Of a DNA stretch of 64,000 nucleotides, positions 9,548 through 19,497 are shown piece after piece (positions within the stretch are counted from its first letter, which is position 1; each line of letters begins with the position of its first letter). The notes beneath the pieces are model-generated. The model saw only the letters and a list, made by a program, of their open reading frames with translations. It was not told where the DNA came from and did no database searches. A program made the position numbers and the translations under genes. Source of the stretch: JAAYGT01 sp050252075 (GTDB lineage Bacteria; Pseudomonadota; Gammaproteobacteria; Burkholderiales; Burkholderiaceae_B); contig JBFWLP010000001.1 of NCBI GenBank assembly GCA_050252075.1, positions 17,569 through 81,568 on the forward strand, read 5' to 3'.

Positions 9548-9580
9548 CATCGGCAGGCACGCACCCTGCACGCGGGGCGG

Positions 9581-12500
9581 CTAGCCGATCATCATGAGGC
9601 TTGCGTTCCCCCCGGCCGCCGCCGTGTTGTTACTGACAGACACCTCGCGCAACAGCCTTTCGCTGCGATAAACAGCGCCCGACTCCACATCATCCATCGT
9701 CAGGGCATGCACCGACACTATCGGCCCCGGGCGTGCGGCCACACGCTGGTTCAGCGCCAGCAGATCATCGCCGTCACCCTCATAGAGCACAGCCTGACAT
9801 TCACCCTCGTCTACGAAGCGATCAGACACCAGCGCTGCCGCCTGACGCTCTTGCGGGCTGAGCGACTCATAGAAATCCCGTGTCACGGCCGTCTCGACAA
9901 AAATCGCCTTGTTGGCCGTTTCACGGCATGCCTTCCATTGCGCATGCACCCCGGCAAGGGTTGTCGCGCGGCACAACACCACACCGCGTGGACGGACATG
10001 ATAGGTATTGCTTTCCCCGGTGGGCCCGTCCAGCAGGATGGGTTTGCCCGTTTGGACGGCCGCAGCCAGTTCCGCCGGAAGGCCGTCGGGCTGGCGGGTC
10101 AGCAAGCGCCGCAAGTACAAAGGCCCGCCGGCTTTGGGCCCTGTACCCGACAGCCCCTCCCCTCCGAACGGCTGCACACCCACCACGGCACCGACGATAT
10201 TGCGGTTCACATAGATATTGCCGGCATGAATACGCTCGCTCACCTGGGCCACCACCTCGTCAAGACGGGTGTGCACACCAAAAGTCAGGCCATAGCCGGT
10301 GGCGTTGATGGCGTCAATCAACTCATTGAGGCGGTCGCGCCGATAACGCACCACATGCAGCACGGGGCCGAAAACCTCACGAGTCAACTCATCGACGCGG
10401 TTGATTTCAATAAGGGTGGGCGGCACAAACGTGCCGAACTGGGTGGTATCGGCCGGAGCCACCTGCTCGATGGTATGGCCGGCGTTACGCATGGACCGTA
10501 TGTGCTGAAGAATTGAAGCCTGGGCGTCAAAGTCGATCACCGGCCCCACATCGGTATTGAGCTTGTCCGGTCGATCGACACGCAGTTCGTGCATGGCACC
10601 GCGCAGCATGCGCAGCACATAATCGGCGCAGTCATCCTGAACGCACAACAGCCGCAACGCGGAACAGCGCTGTCCGGCCGAATCGAAAGCCGACGCCAGA
10701 ACATCCAGCACCACCTGCTCGGCCAACGCCGATGAATCGACCACAAGCGCATTCTGCCCGCCTGTCTCGGCGATCAAGGGAATCGGATGCCCGTCGGGAT
10801 CCAGGCGCGTCGACAAATTGCCGGCGATCAATCGGGCCACCTCGGTGGAACCGGTAAACAAGACCCCACGAACACCGGAATGGCCGACCAACGCGGCGCC
10901 TATCGTTTCACCCTGACCCGGCAGCAGTTGAAGCGCGCCTTCCGGAACCCCGGCACGATGCAGGCAGTCGACGGCGGCGGCGGCAATCAGTGTGGTTTGT
11001 TCGGCGGGTTTTGCAAGCACGGTGTTGCCAGCCGCCAGCGCGGCCGACACCTGCCCCATGAAGATGGCCAGCGGAAAATTCCACGGGCTGATGCATACGA
11101 CGGGCCCCAGGGGGCGATGGGTGTCATTGGAAAAGGCGTCCGCAACCTGCCCCCCGTAATAGCGAAGAAAATCAATGGCTTCGCGCACTTCGGCAATGGC
11201 ATTGGGCAAGGATTTACCTGCCTCGCGAACGATCAGCCCGAGCAACGACTGCATCTCGTCTTCGAGGATCTGCGCCGCGCGCATCAGGCAGGCGCTGCGT
11301 TCCTGAACCGGCGTCGCCGACCATACGGCAAAGGCATTGCCCGCCTGCTCAAAGGCAGCGTCTACCTGAGCCGCATCCGCAGGCATCACATAACCCACGA
11401 CATCGCGATGATCCGCCGGATTCTTGACGGCAACAGCCTTGGCGGTGTCCCAGGCGACAGTCTGGCCGGCAATCCGCGGCATGGCGCGCCACTCCTGGCC
11501 GGAGGCGTTCAGCAACGCCGCCGACAGCGACGCCAGACGCTGCTCATTGCTTAAATCGAAACCGGCCGAGTTCCGTCTTCCCGCTGCGGCAAACAGATCA
11601 CGGGGCAAGGGAATGCGGTCGTGGGGAGCCCCCAGGGGATGCAGGCGTTCGGCACTGGCAACCGGATCGGTGACCAGTGCGCTGACGCTCACGTCGTCGT
11701 CGCCGATCAAATTCACAAACGACGTGTTCGCTCCGTTCTCCAGCAAGCGGCGCACCAGATAGGCCAGCAAGGTTTCGTGCGTGCCCACGGGCGCATAAAT
11801 GCGGCAGGGACGGTTCAGTTTTCCTTGGGAAACCGCCCCGGTGACCAGCTCATACAGCGGTTCTCCCATGCCGTGCAGGCATTGGAATTCGTATTGGCCG
11901 GGATAATAGTTCTGCCCGGCCATGTAGTAAATGGCGGACAGCGTTTGCGCATTGTGCGTGGCAAACTGCGGATACACCGACTGCGGCGACGACAACAGTT
12001 TGCGCGCACACGCCAGGTACGAGACGTCGGTGTGCACTTTGCGCGTGTACACCGGGTAGCCTTCCAGTCCGTCGATCTGGGCACGCTTGATTTCGGAATC
12101 CCAATAAGCGCCTTTGACCAATCGCACCATCAGACGATGTCCGCTTCGACGAGCCAAATCGATCAGGTAATCGATAACGAACGGCGCACGCTTCTGATAG
12201 GCCTGCACCACAAAACCGATCCCGTTCCAGCCGGTGAGCTCGTCGTCGAAGCAAAGGGCTTCGAGCAGATCCAGCGACAATTCCAGACGATCAGCCTCTT
12301 CCGCATCGATGTTCAGACCGATATCGTAGTGACGGGCCAGGCGCGCCAGCTCGACAAGGCGCGGCAGCAGTTCGGCCATGACCCGATCACGCTGGGCGCG
12401 GGAATAACGGGGATGCAGGGCGGAAAGCTTGATGGATATGCCTGGTCCCTCGTAAATGCCGCGACCCTCCGATGCCTTGCCAATGGCATGAATAGCCTGC

Positions 12501-13399
12501 ACATACGACTGCATGTAGCGCTCGGCGTCATGGGCCGTTGTCGCGGCCTCGCCCAGCATGTCGTAGGAATACCGGAAGCCTTTTTGCTCCATTTTGCGGC
12601 TGTTTGCCAATGCCGACGCAATGCTCTGGCCGCATACGAACTGCTCGCCCATCATGCGCATGGCAATGTTGACGCCCTTGCGAATCAAAGGCTCGCCGCC
12701 CTTGCCTATCAGACGGGTAAGGGCGTGGGACAACGACTGCTCGCTGTTCACACTGACCAGCTTGCCCGTCAGCATCAGCCCCCAGGTCGCCGCATTGACA
12801 AAAAGCGACGACGATTCTCCCATGTGGGATTTCCAGTCGCCATGACTGATCTTGTCGCGGATCAAGGCATCGCGCGTGGGCCGGTCGGGAATGCGCAGCA
12901 GGGCTTCGGCCAGGCACATGAGCGCCACGCCTTCCTGGCTGGACAAGGAGAATTCATGGATAAGGGCCTCGACGCCTGCGCCGCCGCGCTTGTCCCGCAG
13001 GGACTGCACCAAACGGGTTGCCAGTGTTTTCACCTCGACGGGCTGGGTCGACCGTGCCAGCCCGATCAGCAACGGAATGCACTCGGTTTCAGGCCGCCGA
13101 TAGGCAGAAGTGATGGCTGCGCGCAAGACGGACTGCGGCATGACATCTTGGGCAAATTCGTAAAAAGGCCGGAAAGAACTCTCGGCCGGGCGCGGATCGT
13201 CATCACCGACGCGGTCGTCGTCGGTGAGCAAATGCGAAATTTCCATAGGCATCTGGCCACGCTCGATGGCGTCGATATACGTGATCAACGCCTGTTTGTG
13301 CAACCAGTGAGGCGTGCACCCCACCCGTTGCGCCGCCCGCTTCAGCCGGTCGCGCAGCGCATCATCAACCTTCACACCCAACGTTGTTGTGGCAACCAT
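9581..13399 (-). CDS. putA: trifunctional PutA: transcriptional repressor / proline dehydrogenase / P5C dehydrogenase
   Basis: Oxidises proline to glutamate in two steps and represses its own gene when proline is scarce. Residues 1-48 read as a ribbon-helix-helix domain (TLGVKVDDALRDRLKRAA then the HWLHKQAL turn). The FAD-dependent PRODH barrel spans ~230-540 with RLVKGAYWDSEIKRA. The NAD-dependent aldehyde dehydrogenase follows (~610-1120) with catalytic Glu878 in AETGGQN and Cys912 in GQRCSALR. A C-terminal ~150-residue domain ends in AAGGNASLM, typical of trifunctional PutAs. The ATG at 13399 has GGGAAG upstream; an in-frame ATG at 13441 would add 14 unneeded residues. A GTTGCA site lies about 85 bp upstream. 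Confidence 0.96.
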   Translation of the reverse strand: MVATTTLGVKVDDALRDRLKRAAQRVGCTPHWLHKQALITYIDAIERGQMPMEISHLLTDDDRVGDDDPRPAESSFRPFYEFAQDVMPQSVLRAAITSAYRRPETECIPLLIGLARSTQPVEVKTLATRLVQSLRDKRGGAGVEALIHEFSLSSQEGVALMCLAEALLRIPDRPTRDALIRDKISHGDWKSHMGESSSLFVNAATWGLMLTGKLVSVNSEQSLSHALTRLIGKGGEPLIRKGVNIAMRMMGEQFVCGQSIASALANSRKMEQKGFRYSYDMLGEAATTAHDAERYMQSYVQAIHAIGKASEGRGIYEGPGISIKLSALHPRYSRAQRDRVMAELLPRLVELARLARHYDIGLNIDAEEADRLELSLDLLEALCFDDELTGWNGIGFVVQAYQKRAPFVIDYLIDLARRSGHRLMVRLVKGAYWDSEIKRAQIDGLEGYPVYTRKVHTDVSYLACARKLLSSPQSVYPQFATHNAQTLSAIYYMAGQNYYPGQYEFQCLHGMGEPLYELVTGAVSQGKLNRPCRIYAPVGTHETLLAYLVRRLLENGANTSFVNLIGDDDVSVSALVTDPVASAERLHPLGAPHDRIPLPRDLFAAAGRRNSAGFDLSNEQRLASLSAALLNASGQEWRAMPRIAGQTVAWDTAKAVAVKNPADHRDVVGYVMPADAAQVDAAFEQAGNAFAVWSATPVQERSACLMRAAQILEDEMQSLLGLIVREAGKSLPNAIAEVREAIDFLRYYGGQVADAFSNDTHRPLGPVVCISPWNFPLAIFMGQVSAALAAGNTVLAKPAEQTTLIAAAAVDCLHRAGVPEGALQLLPGQGETIGAALVGHSGVRGVLFTGSTEVARLIAGNLSTRLDPDGHPIPLIAETGGQNALVVDSSALAEQVVLDVLASAFDSAGQRCSALRLLCVQDDCADYVLRMLRGAMHELRVDRPDKLNTDVGPVIDFDAQASILQHIRSMRNAGHTIEQVAPADTTQFGTFVPPTLIEINRVDELTREVFGPVLHVVRYRRDRLNELIDAINATGYGLTFGVHTRLDEVVAQVSERIHAGNIYVNRNIVGAVVGVQPFGGEGLSGTGPKAGGPLYLRRLLTRQPDGLPAELAAAVQTGKPILLDGPTGESNTYHVRPRGVVLCRATTLAGVHAQWKACRETANKAIFVETAVTRDFYESLSPQERQAAALVSDRFVDEGECQAVLYEGDGDDLLALNQRVAARPGPIVSVHALTMDDVESGAVYRSERLLREVSVSNNTAAAGGNASLMMIG

Positions 13400-13483
13400 G
13401 GTTCTGTCTTCCCGTGAAAAAACCGGGAAACCGTGATGCACACCACGTGCTCACCTCGCCCGATCCGAGAGCATGGTAAGCGG

Positions 13484-13489
13484 GTTGCA
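13484..13489 (+). promoter_or_regulatory. candidate PutA operator (GTTGCA)
   Basis: GTTGCA is the published core recognition hexamer of the E. coli PutA ribbon-helix-helix domain. One exact copy lies in the 115-bp gap upstream of putA, and a second in reverse orientation (TGCAAC, 13299-13304) lies inside the 5' part of the gene. A hexamer is short, so chance cannot be excluded. The position and the presence of the RHH domain in this PutA make autoregulation plausible. Confidence 0.45.
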
Positions 13490-13498
13490 CCTTTTAAG

Positions 13499-13520
13499 AA
13501 ATAAGGGTTAACCCTTATTT
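13499..13520. repeat. 22-bp perfect palindrome between pqiC and putA
   Basis: The sequence AAATAAGGGTT followed by its exact reverse complement forms a 22-bp perfect palindrome covering the pqiC stop codon and lying about 100 bp upstream of putA. As RNA on the minus strand it can fold into a nine-pair stem with a four-base loop followed by U-rich sequence, so it may terminate the pqi transcript. The lack of any loop in DNA also suits a dimeric repressor site. Confidence 0.6.
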
Positions 13521-14168
13521 TGTGACACAGCCATTAGGCACGGTTTGCGGCGTGGCTTGAGCGTGTCGCAACTGCGCCCCCATACGCGAGGCCAACTCGC
13601 GCAGGGCGGCCTGATGGCCGGCAACAAGAGCCGACATTCCCGACTGAACCACCACCGTGGCCGTTCCACCGCAAAGCAAGGTCGTGCGCCGGGGCTGACT
13701 GACAGGCACCAGCGACCAGGTAGCGTCGATCACCGCGCGGCTCGCGTAAAGGGACTCGAAGCGTTGAATGGACAGGTAGATTTTCCAGAGTGGAAAATTT
13801 TCCGGCACCTGGGCTACAGCCACATTGCGTACGCCCAGGTCGTTGTACAGGTAGGTTCCCAACGCCTGGCGAAGCTCGTCGGAAAGCGAACCGGCCCACA
13901 ACGAGTTGTCCAGCGGATACACCTGGGTGGATTGCGGATCGGTTACCACGATTTGCAAGCGGTCTACCTGCTCGGGAACACGAACGGGCTGAATGCTGAC
14001 GGCAAACGGCAACGACGATATCGACGACGATGTTGCCGTATCGCCACCCGGCGATGCCGGATCCGAAGGAGGAATCAGCGTGTAATAGTGCTTGACGGGG
14101 GGCGCAGCACACGCACCCAGCACCAGCCCCGCAAGTACGGCGACGATGGGTCGGATGGATCGAATCAT
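13515..14168 (-). CDS. pqiC: PqiC-type outer-membrane lipoprotein (ABC transport auxiliary)
   Basis: Lipoprotein partner of the PqiAB lipid-transport system, expected to sit in the outer membrane facing the periplasm and dock the PqiB tube. A hydrophobic signal segment (about 7-17) ends in the lipobox LGAC with C20 as the lipidated residue. The downstream YYTL motif and VQPVRVPEQVDRLQIV are typical of the DUF330/PqiC family. 217 aa. It follows pqiB by 8 bp. Its stop codon lies within the 22-bp palindrome. Confidence 0.87.
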   Translation of the reverse strand: MIRSIRPIVAVLAGLVLGACAAPPVKHYYTLIPPSDPASPGGDTATSSSISSLPFAVSIQPVRVPEQVDRLQIVVTDPQSTQVYPLDNSLWAGSLSDELRQALGTYLYNDLGVRNVAVAQVPENFPLWKIYLSIQRFESLYASRAVIDATWSLVPVSQPRRTTLLCGGTATVVVQSGMSALVAGHQAALRELASRMGAQLRHAQATPQTVPNGCVTK

Positions 14169-14176
14169 GATGGCTC

Positions 14177-15832
14177 CTAGGGCGTCACTTTGAATGTTTC
14201 GGGGGCCTGCCCCCGGATCACGGACGACGGATTAGCCTGCAGATAATCGGTCAGGCTGCGCAGCGAACGTGACGCACGCGAAATTTCCTGAAGTGCAGAC
14301 TCCAGATTGGAGTTCACCGGGGAGTCTTTGGCGATCAGCGCATCGATGCGTTGCATGGAATCCTCGATTTTCTTGAGCATACGCGTAGCCTGAGGTGTCA
14401 GGTTCTCGTCAAGGTTCTTGATCAGGTCATTCATGGACGCCAGACTGTCGCGCAAGTCGTTGCCGATGCCGTCAAAGGGTATGCCCTCGACTTTGGTGAC
14501 GATACTGCTGATTTGCTGCTGCAGTTTGTCGAAGTTTCCGGGGATCGTCGGCACAACCAGGGGAATGCGGCGAACATCGACCACAGCGGCGGGTTCGTCG
14601 GGGAAGAACTCAAGCGCAACGTATTGTTGTCCTGTAAGCAGATTGGCAGCACGCAGTTGCCCGCGCAGGCCATGCTTGATGAGCGGGCCCAGCAGGTCGG
14701 CACCGGGATAATCGATATCCGAACGGCCGCTCATCAGCGTTTCATACACGCGGCCAAAGCGCAAGGGATACAAACGCGCCTTCACCAGCGCGTAAAAACG
14801 CCTGTGTTCTTTATCGTATTCCAGGTCGATATCGGCAACCTCGCCAAGCTCAAGGCCTCGAAAGTCGACAGGCGCACCGATCTTGAGCCCACGCACTGAC
14901 TGGGGGAAATGAAACTCGATCATGAATGGGTCGCCATCGGGCTCGGCCAGTGCCTTCTGGCGCGACTCAAACAAGGGAAAGTGAGTATCCTTGACCGCCG
15001 GGCCGGTGACGGAAGGATCACTGGTTTCAAATGCAATACCCCCGGCCAGCATGGAAACCACCGACTCGGTCTGAACATCCAGGCCGTTGGTGCTCAAATT
15101 GACGTGAATGCCGCTGGCATTCCAGAAACGGGCGGCGGCGGTGACAAACCGGTCGTTCGGCGCGTCGATGAAAATCTGCACGTTCACGGAACGACCATCG
15201 GGCGCAAGCGCGTACCCGATCACCTGCCCAACAGGAATGCGCCGGTAATACACGGGCGAACCGATCTCCAGCGAGCCAAGATCCGAGGCGGTAATGGTAA
15301 ACCGTGTGCCCGGACGGCCACTGGTCACTTCCGGGGGAGCCTCAAGACCGGTGAAGTGGTAAACCATCTCGTCCTTGACCACCTTGGATGGCGTATCCAC
15401 GGCAATGTAAGCCCCCGACAGCAACGTGCCCAGCCCCGACACACCGCTGATTCCCAGCCGGGGCCGCACCACCCAGAAGCGGGTGCCGTCCTGGGTGATG
15501 AAATCGGCGCCGTCGCGCTCCAGTTGCACACTGACAATTACGCTGGAGCGGTCGTCGGAAACCGCCAGGTCGGTGACCTGGCCAACAATGATGTCTTTGT
15601 AGCGTACTTTCGTCTGGCCGATCTCCAGGCCCTCGGCCGACTCAAACTGAATGGTGATGGTGGGCCCGATGTGCATCCAGGTGCGAACCACCAGCGACAG
15701 CCCCACCAGGCCGGCCACCAAGGGCACCAGCCATATCCAGGACCAGCGCGTAGGACGATACGGACGGATCTCGGGCGAAACGGCACCGGATGCGGGCAGG
15801 TTATTGTCTGGTGTTGCGTTGTTTTCCGTCAT
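14177..15832 (-). CDS. pqiB: PqiB-type MCE-domain protein
   Basis: Single-pass inner-membrane protein whose MCE (MlaD) domains stack into a periplasm-spanning channel for phospholipids. One N-terminal transmembrane helix (WSWIWLVPLVAGLVGLSLV) is followed by repeated MCE modules. These are recognisable from GLEIGQTKVRYKDIIVGQV, then LEIGSPVYYRRIPVGQVIGY, then LKIGAPVDFRGLELGEV, with a helical C-terminal stretch (about 440-550). The ATG at 15832 has AAGG about eight bases upstream and is preferred. An in-frame ATG at 15862 abuts the pqiA stop but has no ribosome-binding site. About 551 aa, as in E. coli PqiB. Confidence 0.9.
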   Translation of the reverse strand: MTENNATPDNNLPASGAVSPEIRPYRPTRWSWIWLVPLVAGLVGLSLVVRTWMHIGPTITIQFESAEGLEIGQTKVRYKDIIVGQVTDLAVSDDRSSVIVSVQLERDGADFITQDGTRFWVVRPRLGISGVSGLGTLLSGAYIAVDTPSKVVKDEMVYHFTGLEAPPEVTSGRPGTRFTITASDLGSLEIGSPVYYRRIPVGQVIGYALAPDGRSVNVQIFIDAPNDRFVTAAARFWNASGIHVNLSTNGLDVQTESVVSMLAGGIAFETSDPSVTGPAVKDTHFPLFESRQKALAEPDGDPFMIEFHFPQSVRGLKIGAPVDFRGLELGEVADIDLEYDKEHRRFYALVKARLYPLRFGRVYETLMSGRSDIDYPGADLLGPLIKHGLRGQLRAANLLTGQQYVALEFFPDEPAAVVDVRRIPLVVPTIPGNFDKLQQQISSIVTKVEGIPFDGIGNDLRDSLASMNDLIKNLDENLTPQATRMLKKIEDSMQRIDALIAKDSPVNSNLESALQEISRASRSLRSLTDYLQANPSSVIRGQAPETFKVTP

Positions 15833-15862
15833 CCCTGGCCTTAATCCACCATCGTGATCCAT

Positions 15863-17173
15863 TTATCGAGACACTGCTGCTTGCGGCGCTCGCTGAACAC
15901 CACCGAGTACGGGCGGGTTCGGGCCTTGATCCTGCGCGCATTCATGGCGCGCATCCCAGCCTCGCCGCGGATCATAACTCATTGCCGCCATCATGGTAAG
16001 CACAACCACCAAGCCGAAGCTGAACGCCGCCGGGCCGGGCACAATTTGCGACAACCCGGGGAAATCGGCCATGGCAGCCATGAGCAGGACGACAAAAACG
16101 TCGAGCATCGACCACTGGCCAATGATTTCCACCATCTCGTACATGCGCGTTCGCTTGCGCTGCACCGCCGGACCGCGCCAGGCGGTGCCCATCATGAGCA
16201 CGGCGATCGCCAGCAGTTTCGTGATGGGAACCACGACACTGGCGATAAAAACAATGACCGCCAGATCCCAGGAACCTAGCCGCCAAAGTTCGATCACCCC
16301 GCCCAGGATGGTATGCGCTTCGTTGGTACCGGCCATGCGTATGGTCATGATGGGCAGCATATTGGCCGGTATGTAGGCAATGGCCGCCGTCAGCCAGAAC
16401 GCCCAGACCCGCGTGCGCCAGGCCGGATGTCGGAAATGCATGGCCGCACCGCAGCGCCCGCATGCAAGCGCGCCGTGGGGTGTAGTGAAATCGTGCAGAA
16501 AGCCGCAGGACTCGCACGAGGCTACGCGCGTTGCGCCCGAAGGCAGTCCACGGCCGGCAACCTGCACGAGGTTCGCGTCTTCGGCATACAGCCACAGCCG
16601 TGTGGGCGAACAACGCGACAACAAAGTAATGAGCACAGTAAGCGCACCAAAGGCAAAAATGGCGGGTTGTACCTGAACTGCGGCCAACCCCACCATTTTC
16701 ACCAATGCCACCAGTATGCCCAGCATGAAAACCGACACCATGCTCCACGGCGTGGCGAACCGGAGCAATCGCATACCCAGGTGAAAATCGGCGGGCAGAC
16801 GTTTTCGCGCAATCACGGACAAGGCCCAGAGAGTAACCATGATCTGCGTTAACGGAAACCAGAAGGCAAACAAGCCGGTGACAATCGCCGTGCCGAAATA
16901 ACCCAATTTCCAGATGTGCAGCAGCGCCCCTGGCAGCGAGGCATAAACCGTAACCCCCTGAAAGGTCAGGCTCACGATGGGAAATGCCATGGCAATGCCG
17001 AAAATGATCAGTGTCGCAATGCCAAGGGCCATCCAGGCCGACAGCGGAAGACGGCTGCTACGATATAGATGTGAGCCGCAAAGACGGCAAATAGCAAGAC
17101 CACCGGGAGGGAGCTCCTCACGGTGGTGAATGGTGCCGCAATGATGGCACTCGATCTTTGCCCCCTGAGGCAT
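15863..17173 (-). CDS. pqiA: PqiA-type integral membrane protein
   Basis: Polytopic inner-membrane component of the Pqi lipid-transport system, 436 aa. It has two homologous halves. Each begins with a cysteine-rich zinc-ribbon-like segment (C9, C12, C29, C32 in the first; CESCGF...CGRCG in the second) followed by about four transmembrane helices, the standard PqiA architecture. The ATG at 17173 overlaps the last base of the clpA stop (TGATG). A TTG codon immediately before it is an alternative start. Translation of pqiA is likely coupled to clpA. Confidence 0.92.
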   Translation of the reverse strand: MPQGAKIECHHCGTIHHREELPPGGLAICRLCGSHLYRSSRLPLSAWMALGIATLIIFGIAMAFPIVSLTFQGVTVYASLPGALLHIWKLGYFGTAIVTGLFAFWFPLTQIMVTLWALSVIARKRLPADFHLGMRLLRFATPWSMVSVFMLGILVALVKMVGLAAVQVQPAIFAFGALTVLITLLSRCSPTRLWLYAEDANLVQVAGRGLPSGATRVASCESCGFLHDFTTPHGALACGRCGAAMHFRHPAWRTRVWAFWLTAAIAYIPANMLPIMTIRMAGTNEAHTILGGVIELWRLGSWDLAVIVFIASVVVPITKLLAIAVLMMGTAWRGPAVQRKRTRMYEMVEIIGQWSMLDVFVVLLMAAMADFPGLSQIVPGPAAFSFGLVVVLTMMAAMSYDPRRGWDARHECAQDQGPNPPVLGGVQRAPQAAVSR

Positions 17174-19497
17174 CAATCGACGAGTTCAGGTTCCGAGGGC
17201 GACTTCGACGCATTCGGGCGGGAGGCGCCGCTATTCGATCCTTCCGGTTTGTCGGGAAAGCCCAGTACAACCTGATCGGCATCATCGAGCCCGACTTCCA
17301 CGCTACCGCCGTCGACCAGACGGCCGAACAGCAGCTCGTCGGCCAGGGCACGACGAATGGTGTCCTGGATAAGCCGTTGCATGGGGCGCGCCCCCATGAG
17401 CGGATCGAAACCCTTCTTGGCCAGATGGTCGCGCAACTGCTGGCTGAACACGACATCGACGCGCTTCTCGTGCAACTGGTCTTCGAGCTGCATGAGGAAC
17501 TTGTCGACCACCCGCAAAATGATGTCACGGGACAGAGGCGTGAACCCGATGATGGCATCCAGACGATTACGGAACTCGGGCGTGAACATGCGCTTGATAT
17601 CGGCCATTTCGTCGCCGGCCCGCGAGGGGGTGGCAAAACCGATGGCGTTTTTGCTGACCGTTTCCGCGCCCGCGTTCGTGGTCATGATGATGATGACATT
17701 ACGGAAATCGGATTTGCGCCCGTTGTTGTCGGTGAGCGTTCCGTGATCCATGACCTGAAGCAATATATTGAACACATCGGGATGCGCTTTCTCGATTTCG
17801 TCGAGCAGCAGCACACAATGGGGCTGCTTGCTGACGGCTTCGGTCAGCAGGCCGCCCTGATCAAAACCAACATAGCCGGGAGGCGCGCCGATAAGCCGCG
17901 ATACGGTGTGCCGCTCCATGTATTCCGACATGTCGAAACGCAGCAGCTCGATGCCCAGCACGAAAGCCAGTTGACGGGCAACCTCGGTTTTTCCCACACC
18001 GGTGGGGCCGGAAAACAGGAACGAGCCTATCGGCTTGTCGGGACGCCCAAGCCCGGAGCGCGCCATTTTGATCGCTGCGCTGAGCGCCTCGATGGCGGAA
18101 TCCTGGCCGAATACGACCGTTTTAAGGTCGCGATCCAGTGTGGCAAGCTTGTTGCGATCGTCGTTCGATACGCTTTGCGGCGGTATGCGCGCGATTTTGG
18201 CCACGGTGGCCTGAATTTCGGTTTTACCGATGACCTTTTTCTGGCGGGACTTGGGCAACAACCGCTGGGCTGCTCCGGCCTCGTCAATGACATCGATGGC
18301 CTTGTCGGGCAGGAAACGGTCATTGATGTGGCGCGCCGCAAGTTCGGCAGCGGCTGTCAGCGCCGCCGACGAGTAACGCACGCCGTGATGAGCTTCGAAA
18401 TGCCCCTTCAGGCCCCGCAGAATCTGGATGGTTTGCTGAACCGTAGGTTCGGGAACGTCGATTTTCTGGAAGCGCCGGGAAAGGGCGTGATCTTTCTCGA
18501 AAATGCCCCGGTATTCGTTGTAGGTGGTGGCACCGATGCATTTGAGCTGCCCCGATGAGAGGGCGGGCTTGAGCAGATTGGAGGCATCGAGCGTGCCGCC
18601 CGACGCGGACCCCGCCCCGATGAGCGTATGGATTTCATCGATGAACAGAACCGCATTCCGGTTGTCTTTCAATGCCTTGAGCACGGCTTTGAGCCGTTGT
18701 TCGAAATCGCCCCGGTACTTGGTACCGGCCAGCAAGGCACCCATGTCGAGCGCAAACACTTGCGCCGATTCCAGGACGTCGGGTACCTCACCTTTGGTAA
18801 TGCGCCACGCCAGACCTTCGGCGATGGCGGTTTTGCCGACACCGGCCTCGCCGACGAGCAAGGGATTGTTCTTGCGGCGACGGCAGAGCACCTGGATGAC
18901 ACGCTCCACCTCGTGCTCGCGACCGATGAGCGGATCGATCCGCCCCTGGCGGGCTTCGCTGTTCAGATCGGTGGCATATAGTTCCAGCGGCGACTTCTGC
19001 TGGTCGGACTTGGGTTCCGGATCAGCCGCCTTGGGTGGTTCGGGAGCCGGTTCCGGCGAATGCTTGGTAATGCCGTGAGAAATGAAATTCACGACGTCCA
19101 GGCGTGTTATGCCCTGCTGCTGAAGGAAATAAACCGCATGCGAGTCTTTTTCGCCATACATGGCCACCAGCACATTGGCGCCCGTTACCGTCGCCTTGCC
19201 TGAGCCGCCCGACGATACATGCATGATCGCGCGCTGGATCACGCGCTGAAAACCCAGTGTGGGCTGCGTATCGACTTCGTCGCTGCCCGGAAAAATAGGC
19301 GTGTTGTCGTTGATGAATTTACGCAGGTCCTGACGCAGGGCATCGATGTTGGCCGAGCAGGCTTTCAGAACCTCGACTGCCGCCGCGTTGTCGAGCAGCG
19401 CGAGCAGTAAATGTTCAACGGTAATAAATTCGTGCCGCGCGCTGCGGGCCTCGACAAAGGCCATGTGCAGGCTGACTTCAAGCTCTTCGGAGATCAC
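17173..19497 (-). CDS. clpA: ATP-dependent Clp protease ATP-binding subunit
   Basis: AAA+ unfoldase that feeds substrates to ClpP. An N-terminal double Clp repeat (SEELEVSLHMAFVEARSARH...) is followed by two ATPase modules with Walker A loops GEAGVGKTAIAEGLA and GPTGVGKTEVARQLA. The SSGGSG linker and IGF-type residues needed for ClpP docking were not checked further. The start is the GTG at 19497, preceded by GGAGGA at ideal spacing, giving V/M-ISEELEVSL as in relatives. A TTG 15 bases earlier is less likely. clpS lies upstream in the same orientation. Confidence 0.96.
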   Translation of the reverse strand: MISEELEVSLHMAFVEARSARHEFITVEHLLLALLDNAAAVEVLKACSANIDALRQDLRKFINDNTPIFPGSDEVDTQPTLGFQRVIQRAIMHVSSGGSGKATVTGANVLVAMYGEKDSHAVYFLQQQGITRLDVVNFISHGITKHSPEPAPEPPKAADPEPKSDQQKSPLELYATDLNSEARQGRIDPLIGREHEVERVIQVLCRRRKNNPLLVGEAGVGKTAIAEGLAWRITKGEVPDVLESAQVFALDMGALLAGTKYRGDFEQRLKAVLKALKDNRNAVLFIDEIHTLIGAGSASGGTLDASNLLKPALSSGQLKCIGATTYNEYRGIFEKDHALSRRFQKIDVPEPTVQQTIQILRGLKGHFEAHHGVRYSSAALTAAAELAARHINDRFLPDKAIDVIDEAGAAQRLLPKSRQKKVIGKTEIQATVAKIARIPPQSVSNDDRNKLATLDRDLKTVVFGQDSAIEALSAAIKMARSGLGRPDKPIGSFLFSGPTGVGKTEVARQLAFVLGIELLRFDMSEYMERHTVSRLIGAPPGYVGFDQGGLLTEAVSKQPHCVLLLDEIEKAHPDVFNILLQVMDHGTLTDNNGRKSDFRNVIIIMTTNAGAETVSKNAIGFATPSRAGDEMADIKRMFTPEFRNRLDAIIGFTPLSRDIILRVVDKFLMQLEDQLHEKRVDVVFSQQLRDHLAKKGFDPLMGARPMQRLIQDTIRRALADELLFGRLVDGGSVEVGLDDADQVVLGFPDKPEGSNSGASRPNASKSPSEPELVD

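Noticed and set aside
11621..13417. 598-codon open frame on the plus strand
   Set aside because: Lies entirely antisense to putA, whose motifs are intact. Long antisense frames are expected in GC-rich DNA with this codon bias.
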